From Modestobacter lapidis (lineage in GTDB: Bacteria > Actinomycetota > Actinomycetes > Mycobacteriales > Geodermatophilaceae), in contig JABAKE010000001.1 in the NCBI GenBank assembly GCA_019779905.1, positions 496,001 to 560,000 on the forward strand: 64,000 nt of DNA, in the 5' to 3' direction. The notes beneath the pieces were generated by a model. The model did no database searches, had not been told where the DNA came from, and saw nothing but the letters and a program-made list of their open reading frames with translations. Numbering within the stretch: position 1 is the stretch's first letter; every line of letters starts with the position of its first letter. The translations under genes were made by a program, and so were the position numbers. Positions 15,696-25,500 of this stretch are shown piece after piece.

Positions 15696-16034
15696 ATGAC
15701 ATCAGCCATCCCCGCCCCGCCGGCCGACCCCGGTACCCCGCAGCCATCCGCGCCGCCCACGCCCGCACCGCCGCCGCTGCGCCGCAGCAGCACCGACCGG
15801 ATGGTCGGCGGGGTCTGCGGCGGCCTGGCCGCGCACCTGGGCATCGACGCGCTGCTCTGGCGGGTCGGGTTCGTCGCCCTCACCTTCGCCGGCGGCTGCG
15901 GTGTGCTGGTCTACCTGCTGCTGTGGGTGCTCCTGCCGCCGGCCCCGCGGGGGCCGGGCGAGCAGGTCGGGCCGCTGGACCGGCTGGCCGAGAAGCTGCA
16001 CGCGCTGCTCCCGGGGTCAGCGCCGGGCCGGTGA
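15696..16034 (+). CDS. PspC-domain envelope-stress membrane protein
   Basis: A 112-residue protein. A proline/alanine-rich leader (about residues 1-27) is followed by a PspC domain: RRSSTDRMVGGVCGGLAAHL, GIDALLWRVGFVALTFAGGC and a final hydrophobic helix LVYLLLWVLLPP. PspC proteins sense or relay envelope stress and occur in small stand-alone forms in actinobacteria. Its last 18 bases overlap the 3' end of the opposing LuxR-type regulator gene. It is divergent from the YihY gene, with 123 bp between the starts. Confidence 0.88.
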   Translation: MTSAIPAPPADPGTPQPSAPPTPAPPPLRRSSTDRMVGGVCGGLAAHLGIDALLWRVGFVALTFAGGCGVLVYLLLWVLLPPAPRGPGEQVGPLDRLAEKLHALLPGSAPGR

Positions 16035-18863
16035 GGGCACGGCCTGCTGCTGGGCGGCGACCGCCGCGGCCGCGGACCGGGTGGGGACGCCGAGCTTGCC
16101 GAAGACGTGCACCAGGTGGGTCTCGACCGTGCGCCGGGAGATGTACAGCCGTTCACCGATCTGCCGGTTGGTGAGCCCCTCGGCGAGCAGCGCGGCCACC
16201 CGGGTCTCGGTCGGGGTCAGCGCCGACCACCCGGTGTCGGCCGTCCGCGTCGGCGTCCGTGCGCGGCGGCGCACGCCCAGTTCCCGGAGCCCGGCGAGCG
16301 CCCGCGCGGCCGCCCGGGGGGCACCGCAGCGCTCGTAGAGGCCGAGCGCCTCCTGCAGCACGGGCACGGCCTCCGCCGGGCGGCCGAGTGCGACCAGCGC
16401 CCGTGCGGTGTCCTCGGCGGTGGCCGCGACGTCGAGCGGACGCCCGGCCCGCCGGCTGGCCGCCAGCGCCTGGAGCAGCACGTCCGGATCGCCGGTGAGG
16501 ATTCCCTGGCACCGCAGCGCCACGGCACGGGCGCCGGGGACGTCGGGTCCGGCCAGGTCGGCTCCGCGGGAGGCGTCGGCCACGACGCTCTCCGCCGTCG
16601 ACCGGTCGGCCACCCTGGTGAGCCGGACGATGTCCCCGGCCATCAACCGCCAGCCGTAGAGGTAGTGCAGCCCCGGCAGTGTCCACCACGCCTCGGCGGC
16701 GCGGGCGGCCGCGTCCTGCGGCCGGCCGGCGGCGTCGGCCAGCAGGGCCCGCACCCACACCAGCCAGTCGTCGGCGTAGGTCGGTGGTCCGGACCGGACC
16801 CCGCGGGCGGCGTCCAGCTCGGCCGCGGCGCCCGGCAGGTCGTCGGCGTACAGCCGGCACCGCGCGCGCAACGCCGAGCCCACCGCCGCGCCCCAGGTGT
16901 CGCCGCCCTCCGCGGCGAGGACCAGGCCGGTCTGGGCCTCCACCTGCACGTCGTCGAGGCGGCCGGCGAGGTAGTGCACGCCGACCAGGCCCCAGTGGAA
17001 GCTGGGCGCCGGACCGTCGGTGGCGTCGCTGTGGCGGAGCGCCGAGTGGAACGCGGCTTCGGCATCGGCCAGCCGGTCCGCGTTCGCCAGCACCACCCCG
17101 AGGCTGGTCCGGGGGTCGTTGGCGAACTGCAGCCAGGGATCCCGGGCTGCCCGGGCGGCTGCCTGGCCGGCGAGGGCGAGGCCGCCGGGGACGTCCCCGC
17201 GCGCTGCAGCGGCCAGCGCACGGGTGGCCCAGACGGCGCACCAGGTCTGCGCGTCCTGGGACGCCTCGGCCGCCTCGGCGGCCCGGCCGGCGTCGCGGTC
17301 GGCCCCGGCGGCGTCCCCGGTGTAGAGCCGCAGGGCGGCGCTGAAGGCCAGCACCTGGGTGGCCGCCGGGCCCGCGGCGGGAAGGCCGGCGAGCTGGTCC
17401 AGTTCGTGCAGTGCCCCGGCCACGTCACCCTGGGCCTGCCTGGCCGCGGCCAGCATCCCCCGTACGGCCGTCTCCTGGTCCGGGCCGACCAGGCGGGGGA
17501 GGAGATCGGCCGCCAGGCGGGCCGCCTGACCGGCCCGGCCGGTCGCCAGCAGGGACGGGAGCAGCTCGGCGGCCACGGCATCGCGGGTGGGGCCGGTCCG
17601 GGCGGTGAGCGCCAGGGCGCGCTCGAGCAGGGCGGCGGTCGTGGATGCCGGCGCGGCCGGGTCGGCGGCGGCCCGGCGGAGCCAGTCGACCGCCCGGTCG
17701 GCCGAGGCCTCCCCCGCGTAGGCGCCGAGCGCCAGTTGCTGGGCCACCCGGGCCGCCGGCGCCGCCGCGGCGGCCAGGGCGGCCCCGGCCCGCTGGTGGA
17801 GCCCGGCGCGGACGGCAGCCGGGAGATCGGTGTAGAGCGCCTCGCGGATGAGGTCGTGCCGGAAGGACAGCGCGCCGGGGAGCCCTGGCGCCCGGTCGCC
17901 GTCGGTCAGGAAGCCGGCCTCCGCGGCGGTGCGGAGGGGCCCGGCGAGCGCCACCGCGTCCCGGCCGGTGAACGCTGCGAGGTCCGCGACGCTGAACGAG
18001 CCGCCCAGGACGGCCGCCAGCCGGAGCACCTCCTGCACATCGGTGGGCAGCGCGGTGAGGCGGTGCAGGACCAGCCGGCGGACCGAGCTGGGGAGCAGCT
18101 GGTCCCGGCACTCCGAGCGCCCTGCGCGGACCTCCAGGGCGCGGTCCTCGACGAGTGCGCGAACGGTCTCCACCACGTAGAACGGATTGCCCCCGGCCTT
18201 CCGCACGCAGGCCCGGAGCACCGGCCCCGGGGGCGCGCCGGTGAGGTGCGCGGTCAGCCCGTCGACGTCCTCGGCGGGCAGCGCGTCCAGGTGCACCGGG
18301 ATCCCGCCGACGGCGAGCAGCACCTCACCGAGCCGTTCCAGCGGGCGGCTGCGGGGGAGCGGGCGGGACGCGGTGAGCAGGAGCACCGGGTCGGCCGCCG
18401 TCCGGCGGGCCACCGCGGCCAGCGCGCGGAGCGACGCCCCGTCGCACCAGTTCAGATCGTCCACCGCGAGGACGACGGGTCCGCGCGCGGCCAGCGAGCT
18501 CACCCCGTCGACGAAGGTGTCGACCAGCGCGTGCTCCGTGCCCCGGGCCGGGTCCGGCCGGTGCCCGGCGGGCACCCCCGCCACCATTCCGGCGAGGGCG
18601 TGCAGGGGCCGGTGCCGCTCGAGCTCCTCGGCCCGGCCGGACAGCGTGCACCAGCCCCGGTCCGACGCCTCGGAGAGCACCTGGTGCAGCAGCCGGGTCT
18701 TGCCGATGCCCGCTTCGCCCTCCAGCGCGATCGCGGCGCCCGCCCCGGTCTGCACCCGGTCGAGAGCGGCGCGCAGGAGGTCCTGCTCCCGGCGTCGACC
18801 CGTCAACGGCGGGGAGTCCGGGATGCCTCGGAGGCGGCAGGAGCCGCCGGGCCGGCGTTCCAT
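16017..18863 (-). CDS. LAL-family LuxR-type transcriptional regulator with ATPase domain
   Basis: A 948-residue regulator of the LAL class. Near the N-terminus is a Walker A motif, EGEAGIGKTRLLHQ (about residues 48-61). Walker B follows in PVVLAVDDLNWCDG, within an AAA-16-type ATPase domain (about 20-330). A long alanine-rich helical region (about 350-870) resembles TPR repeats. The C-terminus is a LuxR HTH: LTPTETRVAALLAEGLTNRQ, then YISRRTVETHLVHVFGKLGV. Such proteins are ATP- and ligand-responsive activators, often of antibiotic or sugar genes. Its start faces the methyltransferase gene across 131 bp, which makes the methyltransferase/oxidoreductase pair a candidate target. It also converges with the PspC gene. 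Confidence 0.92.
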   Translation of the reverse strand: MERRPGGSCRLRGIPDSPPLTGRRREQDLLRAALDRVQTGAGAAIALEGEAGIGKTRLLHQVLSEASDRGWCTLSGRAEELERHRPLHALAGMVAGVPAGHRPDPARGTEHALVDTFVDGVSSLAARGPVVLAVDDLNWCDGASLRALAAVARRTAADPVLLLTASRPLPRSRPLERLGEVLLAVGGIPVHLDALPAEDVDGLTAHLTGAPPGPVLRACVRKAGGNPFYVVETVRALVEDRALEVRAGRSECRDQLLPSSVRRLVLHRLTALPTDVQEVLRLAAVLGGSFSVADLAAFTGRDAVALAGPLRTAAEAGFLTDGDRAPGLPGALSFRHDLIREALYTDLPAAVRAGLHQRAGAALAAAAAPAARVAQQLALGAYAGEASADRAVDWLRRAAADPAAPASTTAALLERALALTARTGPTRDAVAAELLPSLLATGRAGQAARLAADLLPRLVGPDQETAVRGMLAAARQAQGDVAGALHELDQLAGLPAAGPAATQVLAFSAALRLYTGDAAGADRDAGRAAEAAEASQDAQTWCAVWATRALAAAARGDVPGGLALAGQAAARAARDPWLQFANDPRTSLGVVLANADRLADAEAAFHSALRHSDATDGPAPSFHWGLVGVHYLAGRLDDVQVEAQTGLVLAAEGGDTWGAAVGSALRARCRLYADDLPGAAAELDAARGVRSGPPTYADDWLVWVRALLADAAGRPQDAAARAAEAWWTLPGLHYLYGWRLMAGDIVRLTRVADRSTAESVVADASRGADLAGPDVPGARAVALRCQGILTGDPDVLLQALAASRRAGRPLDVAATAEDTARALVALGRPAEAVPVLQEALGLYERCGAPRAAARALAGLRELGVRRRARTPTRTADTGWSALTPTETRVAALLAEGLTNRQIGERLYISRRTVETHLVHVFGKLGVPTRSAAAAVAAQQQAVPSPARR

Positions 18864-18994
18864 CCACCGAGGCTACGTGCCGGGGACCGCCCCGCGGGAA
18901 CGCCTCGACCCGTCGATCTCCGTGATCTGCCGGATGTCGGCGCGCGCCGGTCCGGCCACGGTGGGGTTCCCACGACCGACCGGAGGAGAGAACG

Positions 18995-20089
18995 ATGACC
19001 GTCGACATGGCACGGGTGGAGCAGTTCGCGAACCAGGTGATCGGTGACATCGCGGCCGCCGAGGCCGGCGTCCTGTCCTACGTCGGTGACCGGTTGGGGT
19101 TGTACCGGGCGATGGCCGGCGCCGGCCCGCTGACCCTGGCCGAGCTGGCCGACCGGACGACGACGCACCCCCGCTACCTGCAGGAGTGGCTGGCCGCCCA
19201 GGCGGCGGGTGGCTACGTCACCTACCAGCCGGGCGGGAACGGTGGTGGAGGCACCTTCACCCTGCCCGACGAGCACGCGGCCGTCCTCGCCGATGACGCG
19301 AGCCCCGTCTTCCTGGCCGGCGCGTTCGGCATGGCGGCCAGCAGCTGGGCCGACGCCGACGTCACCGCCGACGCGCTGCGCACCGGGGCGGGCATCGGCT
19401 GGGGCGACCACGATCCGCGGCTGTACCCGGCCACCGAGCGCTTCTTCCGCACCGGGTACGCGGCCAGCCTGACCAGCGAGTGGATCCCGGCGCTGGACGG
19501 GGTGGAGGACAAGCTGGTCCGCGGTGCCCAGGTGGCCGACGTCGGCTGCGGGCACGGCGCCTCGACGACGATCATGGCGCGGGCGTTCCCCGCGTCGTCC
19601 TTCGCCGGCTTCGACGTCCACGATGCCTCGATCGACGCCGCCCGGACCGCCGCGGCCACCGCGGGGCTGTCCGACCAGGTGCGCTTCGACGTCGCCACGG
19701 CCGACGCCATCCCGGCGCCGGCCGGTGGCGGCTACGACCTGGTGTGCTTCTTCGACTGCCTGCACGACATGGGCGACCCGGTGGCGGCCGCCCGCCGTGC
19801 CTGCGCGGTGCTGGCCGAGGGCGGCACCGTGCTGCTCGTCGAGCCGCGGGCCGGCGACCGGCTGGAGGACAACCTGCACCCGCTGGGCCGGCTGATGTAC
19901 GCCGCCTCGACCCAGCTGTGCACACCCAACGCGGTCGCCCAGGGCGGGGAGACCGTTCCCGGTGGGCGCACGCTCGGCGGGCAGGCCGGCGAGGCCCGGC
20001 TCACCGAGGTGCTGCACGAGGCCGGCTTCGGCCGGGTCCGCCGGGCGGCCGAGACGCCGTTCACCATGGTGCTCGAGGCCCGCCCCTGA
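18995..20089 (+). CDS. SAM-dependent methyltransferase (winged-helix plus class I domain)
   Basis: A 364-residue protein. The N-terminal region (about 15-90) is a winged-helix dimerisation domain of the O-methyltransferase type (LGLYRAMAGAGPLTLAELAD). The class I methyltransferase domain has motif I as VADVGCGHGASTTIMA (about residue 175) and a later CFFDCLHDMGDPVAAAR. The arrangement resembles mycobacterial Rv2258c-like methyltransferases of small molecules. ATG 18995 follows a good GGAGGAGAG ribosome site. The FAD oxidoreductase gene begins 51 bp downstream, so the two may tailor the same metabolite. Substrate unknown. Confidence 0.88.
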   Translation: MTVDMARVEQFANQVIGDIAAAEAGVLSYVGDRLGLYRAMAGAGPLTLAELADRTTTHPRYLQEWLAAQAAGGYVTYQPGGNGGGGTFTLPDEHAAVLADDASPVFLAGAFGMAASSWADADVTADALRTGAGIGWGDHDPRLYPATERFFRTGYAASLTSEWIPALDGVEDKLVRGAQVADVGCGHGASTTIMARAFPASSFAGFDVHDASIDAARTAAATAGLSDQVRFDVATADAIPAPAGGGYDLVCFFDCLHDMGDPVAAARRACAVLAEGGTVLLVEPRAGDRLEDNLHPLGRLMYAASTQLCTPNAVAQGGETVPGGRTLGGQAGEARLTEVLHEAGFGRVRRAAETPFTMVLEARP

Positions 20090-20140
20090 CCCCGCCAGGC
20101 CCTCCGCTGCACCGGGAGCCCGCGGAAGGGGCGCCGAATC

Positions 20141-21535
20141 ATGGACCAGCGCCTCGGCCGGCGGGCCGTCGTCCTCGGGGCGAGCATGGCGGGGCTGCTC
20201 GCGGCCCGGGTGCTGGCCGACGCCTACGCGGAGGTCACGGTCCTGGACCGGGACGACCTGCCGGCCGGTGCCCGGGCCCGGCGGGGCGTGCCGCAGGGGC
20301 GCCACATCCACGCCCTCGTCGCCCGCGGCCAGCAGGAGCTGGAGGAGCTGCTCCCCGGCCTGACCGGCGAGCTGGCCGGGCAGGGGGTGCCGGTGATGGA
20401 CGCCCAGCGCGACGTCCGCTGGTTCATGAGCGGTCACCGGCTGGCTCAGGGGCCGGCCAGCGGCCTGCGCGCCGCCAGCGCCAGCCGACCTCTGCTGGAG
20501 GCCCAGGTGCGGGCCCGGGTCCGCGCGCTGCCCGGGGTGACGGTGACCGGGTGCGTCACCGCCACCGGCCTGACGGCGACCGCGGACGGGAGCCGGGTCA
20601 CCGGCGTCCGGGTCCTGCCCAGGGCGGAGGGTGGCGCGGAGCAGGTGCTGCCCGCCGACCTCGTGGTGGACGCGACCGGTCGCGGCTCCCGCGTCGAGGG
20701 ATGGCTGGCGGCCCTCGGCCACCCCCGGCCGGCGACCGAGCGGGTGGCCATCGGGCTGCACTACGCGACGCGGTCCTACCGGTTGCGCCCCGGCGCGCTC
20801 GGGGACGACCTCGCGGTGCTCGCCGCCCCCACGCCGGCGCACCCGCGGGGTGCCGCGCTCGCCGTCGTGGAAGGCGGCCGCTGTCTGGTGACCCTCGCCG
20901 GGGTGCTGGGCGACCGGCCGCCGACGGACCCCGACGGCTTCCTGGCCTTCGCCCGGTCACTGCACTGCCGCGACGTCCACGAGGCGGTCCGGGACGCAGA
21001 GCCGCTCGACGAGGCCGTCGCATTCCACTTCCCGGCCAGCGTCCGCCGCCGGTACGAGCGGCTGCCGCGGTTCCCCGCCGGTCTGCTGGTGATCGGTGAC
21101 GCCGTGTGCAGCTTCAACCCGCTGTATGCCCAGGGCATGAGCGTGGCCGCGCTGGAGGCCCAGGTGCTGCGCCGGCACCTGCGCCGGGGAGCCGCCCCGG
21201 AGGCGGGCCGGTTCCTCGCCGACATCGCCCGCGTCATCGACGTCCCGTGGGACATCGCGGTCGGCGGTGACCTCGCCTTCCCCGCCGTCGAGGGACGGCG
21301 GACCCCCAGGGTGCGACTGCTCAACGCCTACGTCCCCCGGTTGCACGCCGCCGCCGCGGACGACGCGACGCTCGCCCGTGCCTTCGTCGGGGTGACCGGT
21401 CTGGTGGACCACCCGGCGACCCTCCTCCGGCCGGGTGTCGCGGCCCGCGTGGTCCGGCACGCGGTACGGGCCGCGCTCCGGCCGGCCGGCCCCGGCCCCG
21501 TCCGTGGTGTTGCGCCGGACGACGACGCCGGCTGA
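20141..21535 (+). CDS. FAD-dependent oxidoreductase (class A monooxygenase-like)
   Basis: A 464-residue flavoprotein with the N-terminal dinucleotide motif AVVLGASMAGLLAARVLA (about residues 9-26), a DATGRGSRVEGW motif near residue 180, and the C-terminal GDAVCSFNPLYAQGMSVAAL flavin-contact motif. The spacing fits the geranylgeranyl-reductase/halogenase-like branch of class A flavoproteins rather than the phenol hydroxylases, because there is no thioredoxin-like C-terminal domain. It lies 51 bp behind the methyltransferase gene and converges on the TetR gene. The substrate is not predictable. Confidence 0.84.
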   Translation: MDQRLGRRAVVLGASMAGLLAARVLADAYAEVTVLDRDDLPAGARARRGVPQGRHIHALVARGQQELEELLPGLTGELAGQGVPVMDAQRDVRWFMSGHRLAQGPASGLRAASASRPLLEAQVRARVRALPGVTVTGCVTATGLTATADGSRVTGVRVLPRAEGGAEQVLPADLVVDATGRGSRVEGWLAALGHPRPATERVAIGLHYATRSYRLRPGALGDDLAVLAAPTPAHPRGAALAVVEGGRCLVTLAGVLGDRPPTDPDGFLAFARSLHCRDVHEAVRDAEPLDEAVAFHFPASVRRRYERLPRFPAGLLVIGDAVCSFNPLYAQGMSVAALEAQVLRRHLRRGAAPEAGRFLADIARVIDVPWDIAVGGDLAFPAVEGRRTPRVRLLNAYVPRLHAAAADDATLARAFVGVTGLVDHPATLLRPGVAARVVRHAVRAALRPAGPGPVRGVAPDDDAG

Positions 21536-21682
21536 CGTAGGACCGCATGGTCGTGGACCAGCCGGGCCACACCGCCGCACCCGCTGGAGTTCCCGGACGG
21601 GCTGCCGAGCGGCCGGCCGACGGCGGGGGTGGGTCGGGGGGGCCGGTGCCGGGAGCCCGACCCGTCCGGACCCGGGACCCAG

Positions 21683-22309
21683 CTACCCCCGGGGTGTGCC
21701 GTCGCCGGACAACAGGTGCCACCAGCTGTCGGCGAGCACCCCCATCATCCGGTCGACCTCGGCCGCCGGCCTGCCGTGCGCCCAGGTCCGGGCGACGAAG
21801 TCGAGCTGGGCGAAGGCCAGCGCGCCGCGGGCGTGCCGGGTGTCGGGATCGAAGCGGCCGGCCCCGGCGAGGCCCTCCTCGATGTCGGCGACCACCTCCT
21901 CGATCCACTGGCCGACCAGGCTCCGCAGCTCCGGGTCGACCGTCGCGGCCTCGTTGGCGGCGTTGGTGTAGGGCCGGATGGTGTCCCACTGGCCGGAGAC
22001 GTCGGTCAGCCAGGCGGAGATCGACTCCCGGGTGCCCTCCCGGACGGCGGCCACCAGCGTGTTCGCCGTCGAGCCGTGGGCCGGTGAGTTGATCCGGTCG
22101 AGAATGCCGTTCAGCTCCGCGATCAGCTCCCGCATCAGGTCGCTGCGGGAAGGGAAGTAGGCGTAGAAGGTCACCCGCGTGGTGCCCGCCGCCGCGGCGA
22201 TGTCGTCGACCGTCGTCGCCGCGTACCCCTGCGACTCGAACAGCGTGAGCGCCGTGGAGAGCAGCAGCTTGCGGGTCATCTCCTTCTGCGCGGCGCGCAG
22301 ACCCGCCAC
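21683..22309 (-). CDS. TetR-family transcriptional regulator
   Basis: A 208-residue regulator. The N-terminal HTH (about residues 10-55) reads RKLLLSTALTLFESQGYAAT, then TVDDIAAAAGTTRVTFYAYF, a standard TetR DNA-binding domain. The C-terminal helical ligand domain has no recognisable ligand motif. The start is GTG 22309. It is divergent from recC (229 bp between starts) and convergent with the FAD oxidoreductase (147 bp), so it may control itself or the oxidoreductase/methyltransferase pair. The target is inferred only from position. Confidence 0.9.
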   Translation of the reverse strand: MAGLRAAQKEMTRKLLLSTALTLFESQGYAATTVDDIAAAAGTTRVTFYAYFPSRSDLMRELIAELNGILDRINSPAHGSTANTLVAAVREGTRESISAWLTDVSGQWDTIRPYTNAANEAATVDPELRSLVGQWIEEVVADIEEGLAGAGRFDPDTRHARGALAFAQLDFVARTWAHGRPAAEVDRMMGVLADSWWHLLSGDGTPRG

Positions 22310-22538
22310 GTCAGCCGACCTCTCCGCCGGAGCGTCCCGGCGGCTGCGCCGCAGGGGCCGGTCGCGTCGTCATGCGGCCCAGCGTAGGTCAGCACGGCGG
22401 AGGTCAGGATTCCACTCCTCGCTGCGCGACCGCGGCGCTGCTCGCCACCCGGTGCGCGATCGGCGGCCCGACGGCGCTCTCGCCGTCCGGTGGACGTGTC
22501 CGGCCGGAACTGTCGGGAGGCTCGGGTAGACAGGCCCC

Positions 22539-25500
22539 GTGCTGCACCTCCACCGCGCCGAGCGGACCGCGCGCCTCGCCGACGGTCTGGCCGACGTCCT
22601 GCGCACGCCACTGGCCGATCCCTTCGCCGAGGAGGTCGTCGCCGTTCCGGCGAAGGGCGTCGAGCGATGGCTGGCCCAGCGGCTGTCCACGGCGCTGGGC
22701 GCCGGGGCCGCCGCCGACGGCATCTGCGCCGGCGTCCGCTTCCCGTCGGCGGGCCGGCTGGTCGACGAGGCCCTGTCGGCGGCCCGCGGCATCGATCCCC
22801 GGGACGATCCGTGGGCGCAGCCGCTGTGGCCGCTGCTGGAGGTCGTCGACGAGTGCACGGCCGAGCCGTGGTGCGCGGTGCTCGCCCAGCACCTGGGCGC
22901 CGGCACCGGCCCCGACGATCACCGCCGCGGCCGTCGCTGGGCCAGCGCCGCCCACCTGGCCGGCCTGTTCGGCTCCTACGGCACGCACCGTCCGCACATG
23001 CTCCGCGACTGGGCCGCCGGCGCCGACACCGACGGCGACGGGCCGCTGCCCGACGACCTCCGGTGGCAGGCCGAGCTGTGGCGTCGGCTGCGCGGGCGGC
23101 TGGGCCCGAGCCCGGCCGAGCACCTCGAGCCCGCGTGTGCCGCCCTGCGCGCCGACCCCGGGCTGTCCGACCTGCCCGGCCGGCTCAGCGTCTTCGGCCC
23201 GACCCGGCTGTCCGCGGTGTCGCTGGCGGTGCTCGACACCCTCGCCGAGCACCGCGACGTGCACGTCTGGCTGCCGCATCCCAGCCCGGTGCTGTGGCAG
23301 GAGCTGAGCGGCCGCACGGCCGTTCGCCGGCGCGACGACCCGACCGCCACGCTGGCCCGGCACCCGCTGCTGCGCAGCCTCGGCCGCGACGTCCGCGAGC
23401 TGCAGTTGCGGATCCCGCCGCACACCGCCTCCCACCACCGGGACGACGACCGGCCCGCCACGCTGCTCGGCCGGCTGCAGGCCGACCTGCGCGACGACCG
23501 CGTGCCCGAGGCGGGCGCCGCCGCCGACACGGTGCCATTCGACGACAGCGTGCAGGTGCACGCCTGCCACGGGCCGGCCCGGCAGGTCGAGGTGCTCCGC
23601 GAGGTGCTGCTGCGGCTGTTCCAGGACGACCCGACCCTCGAGCCCCGCGACGTCCTCGTGCTGTGCCCCGACGTCGAGACGTTCGCTCCGCTCATCTCGG
23701 CCTCCTTCGGCCTGGGGCCCGGCCTGCCGCACCCGGGCAACGCCCTGCGGGTCCGGCTCGCCGACCGCAGCCTGCGCCGGACCAACCCGCTGCTGGACAC
23801 CGTCGCCGCCCTGCTCGACCTCGCCCAGAGCAGGGTCACCGCCAGCCAGGTGCTCGACCTGGCCGCCACCCCGGGCGTCCGGGCGATGTTCGCCTTCACC
23901 GACGAGGAACTGGAGCGGGTGCGCGACTGGGTCGCGCGGTCCGGCGTGCGCTGGGGCCTCGACACCTCCACGCGGGCCGCCTACCAGCTCGGTTCCGTCG
24001 CGCAGAACACCTGGCGGGCCGGGCTGGACCGGATCCTGCTCGGGGTGACCACCTCCGAGGACCAGCCGGTGTGGCTCGACCTCGCCCTGCCGCTGGACGA
24101 CGTCGACAGCAGCGACATCGAGCTCGCCGGCCGGCTCGCCGAGCTGCTCGACCGCCTGGAGGACGTGCTGACCGCGCTGACCGGGGAGCACCCCGTCGGG
24201 CACTGGGCCGACACCCTCGCCGCCGCGCTCGACACCCTGACCTCGACCGACCCCGCCGACGCCTGGCAGCTGGCCCAGGCTCGTCGCGAGCTCGCCGAGG
24301 CGGCCGAGGGCGGTACCAGCCCGGTACGGCTCGCCGACGTCCGCGCCATGCTGGCCGAGCGGCTGCGCGGGCGGCCGACCCGGGCGAACTTCCGCACCGG
24401 CAACCTGACCGTCTGCACCCTGGTGCCGATGCGGTCGGTACCGCACCGGGTCGTCGTCCTCCTCGGGCTGGACGACGGCGTCTTCCCGCGCACCAGCGGG
24501 GTCGACGGCGACGACGTGCTGGCCCGCGACCCGCGCATCGGCGAGCGCGACGTCCGCAGCGAGGACCGCCAGCTGCTGCTGGACGCCCTGCTGTCGGCCG
24601 GCGAGCGGCTGGTCGTCCTGTACACCGGTGCGGACCCGGTCAGCGGTGCCCCGCGCCCGCCCGCGGTCCCCGTCGGCGAACTGCTCGACGTGCTGGCCGC
24701 GATGGCTCCCGGCAGCCGGGCCGACGTCGTCCGGCACCACCCGCTGCAGCCCTTCGACGCCCGGCAGTTCCGCGGGCCCGCGCCGTTCAGCTTCGACCCG
24801 GTGAGCCTGGCCGGCGCCCAGCAGGCCGGCCGGCCCCGCCGGCCGGCGCGGGCGCGCACGGCGCTGCCACCCCGCACCGGCCCGGTCGCCCTCGACGACC
24901 TGGTCGCCTTCGCGGAGAACCCGGTCCGCGCGTTCCTGCGGCACCGGCTCCGGATCACCCTGCCCGGCGAGGACGACGAGGTCGAGGACGCGCTGCCGGC
25001 CGCCCTGGACGCGCTGCAGGAGTGGGCGGTGGGGGAGCGGCTGCTCGCCGCCGGCCTGCGCGGCGTGCCCGCGGCCGACGCCGAGCGCAGCGAGTGGCTG
25101 CGCGGCACGCTCCCGCCCGGGGCGCTGGGCTCCGCGGTGCTGACCAGGGTCGGCGGGCGGGTCGCCCCACTGGTCTCGGTGGGCGCCGCACTGCTGGCCC
25201 CACCCGCCCGCTCGGTGGACGTGCGGCTCGACGTCGCCGGCCGCGAGGTGAGCGGCACGGTCAACGGGGTCCGGGACGACGCCGTCGTCACCGTCACCTA
25301 CGCCAGCCTGTCGCCGCGGCACCGGGCGCGGGCCTGGGTGCAGGCCCTGGCACTGGCGGCCGCCGAGGGGGGCGGTCGCGCGGTCACCGTCGGCCGGTTC
25401 GGCAGCCGCGTCCGCACCTCGACGATCGTTCCGCCCGCCGACCCGACCACGGCCCTGTCCGACCTCCTCGACCTCTACGACCGGGGGATGTGCGAGCCGC

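Noticed and set aside
12900-16034. A very long plus-strand open frame (over 1000 codons) across ligB and the YihY gene
   Set aside because: Arg/Gly/His-rich low-complexity composition typical of antisense frames in GC-rich DNA; only its last 113 codons (the PspC protein from 15696) look real.
21600-21682. Hairpin terminator between the FAD oxidoreductase and TetR genes
   Set aside because: Only an 8-bp stem with a long loop; too weak to call in this base composition.
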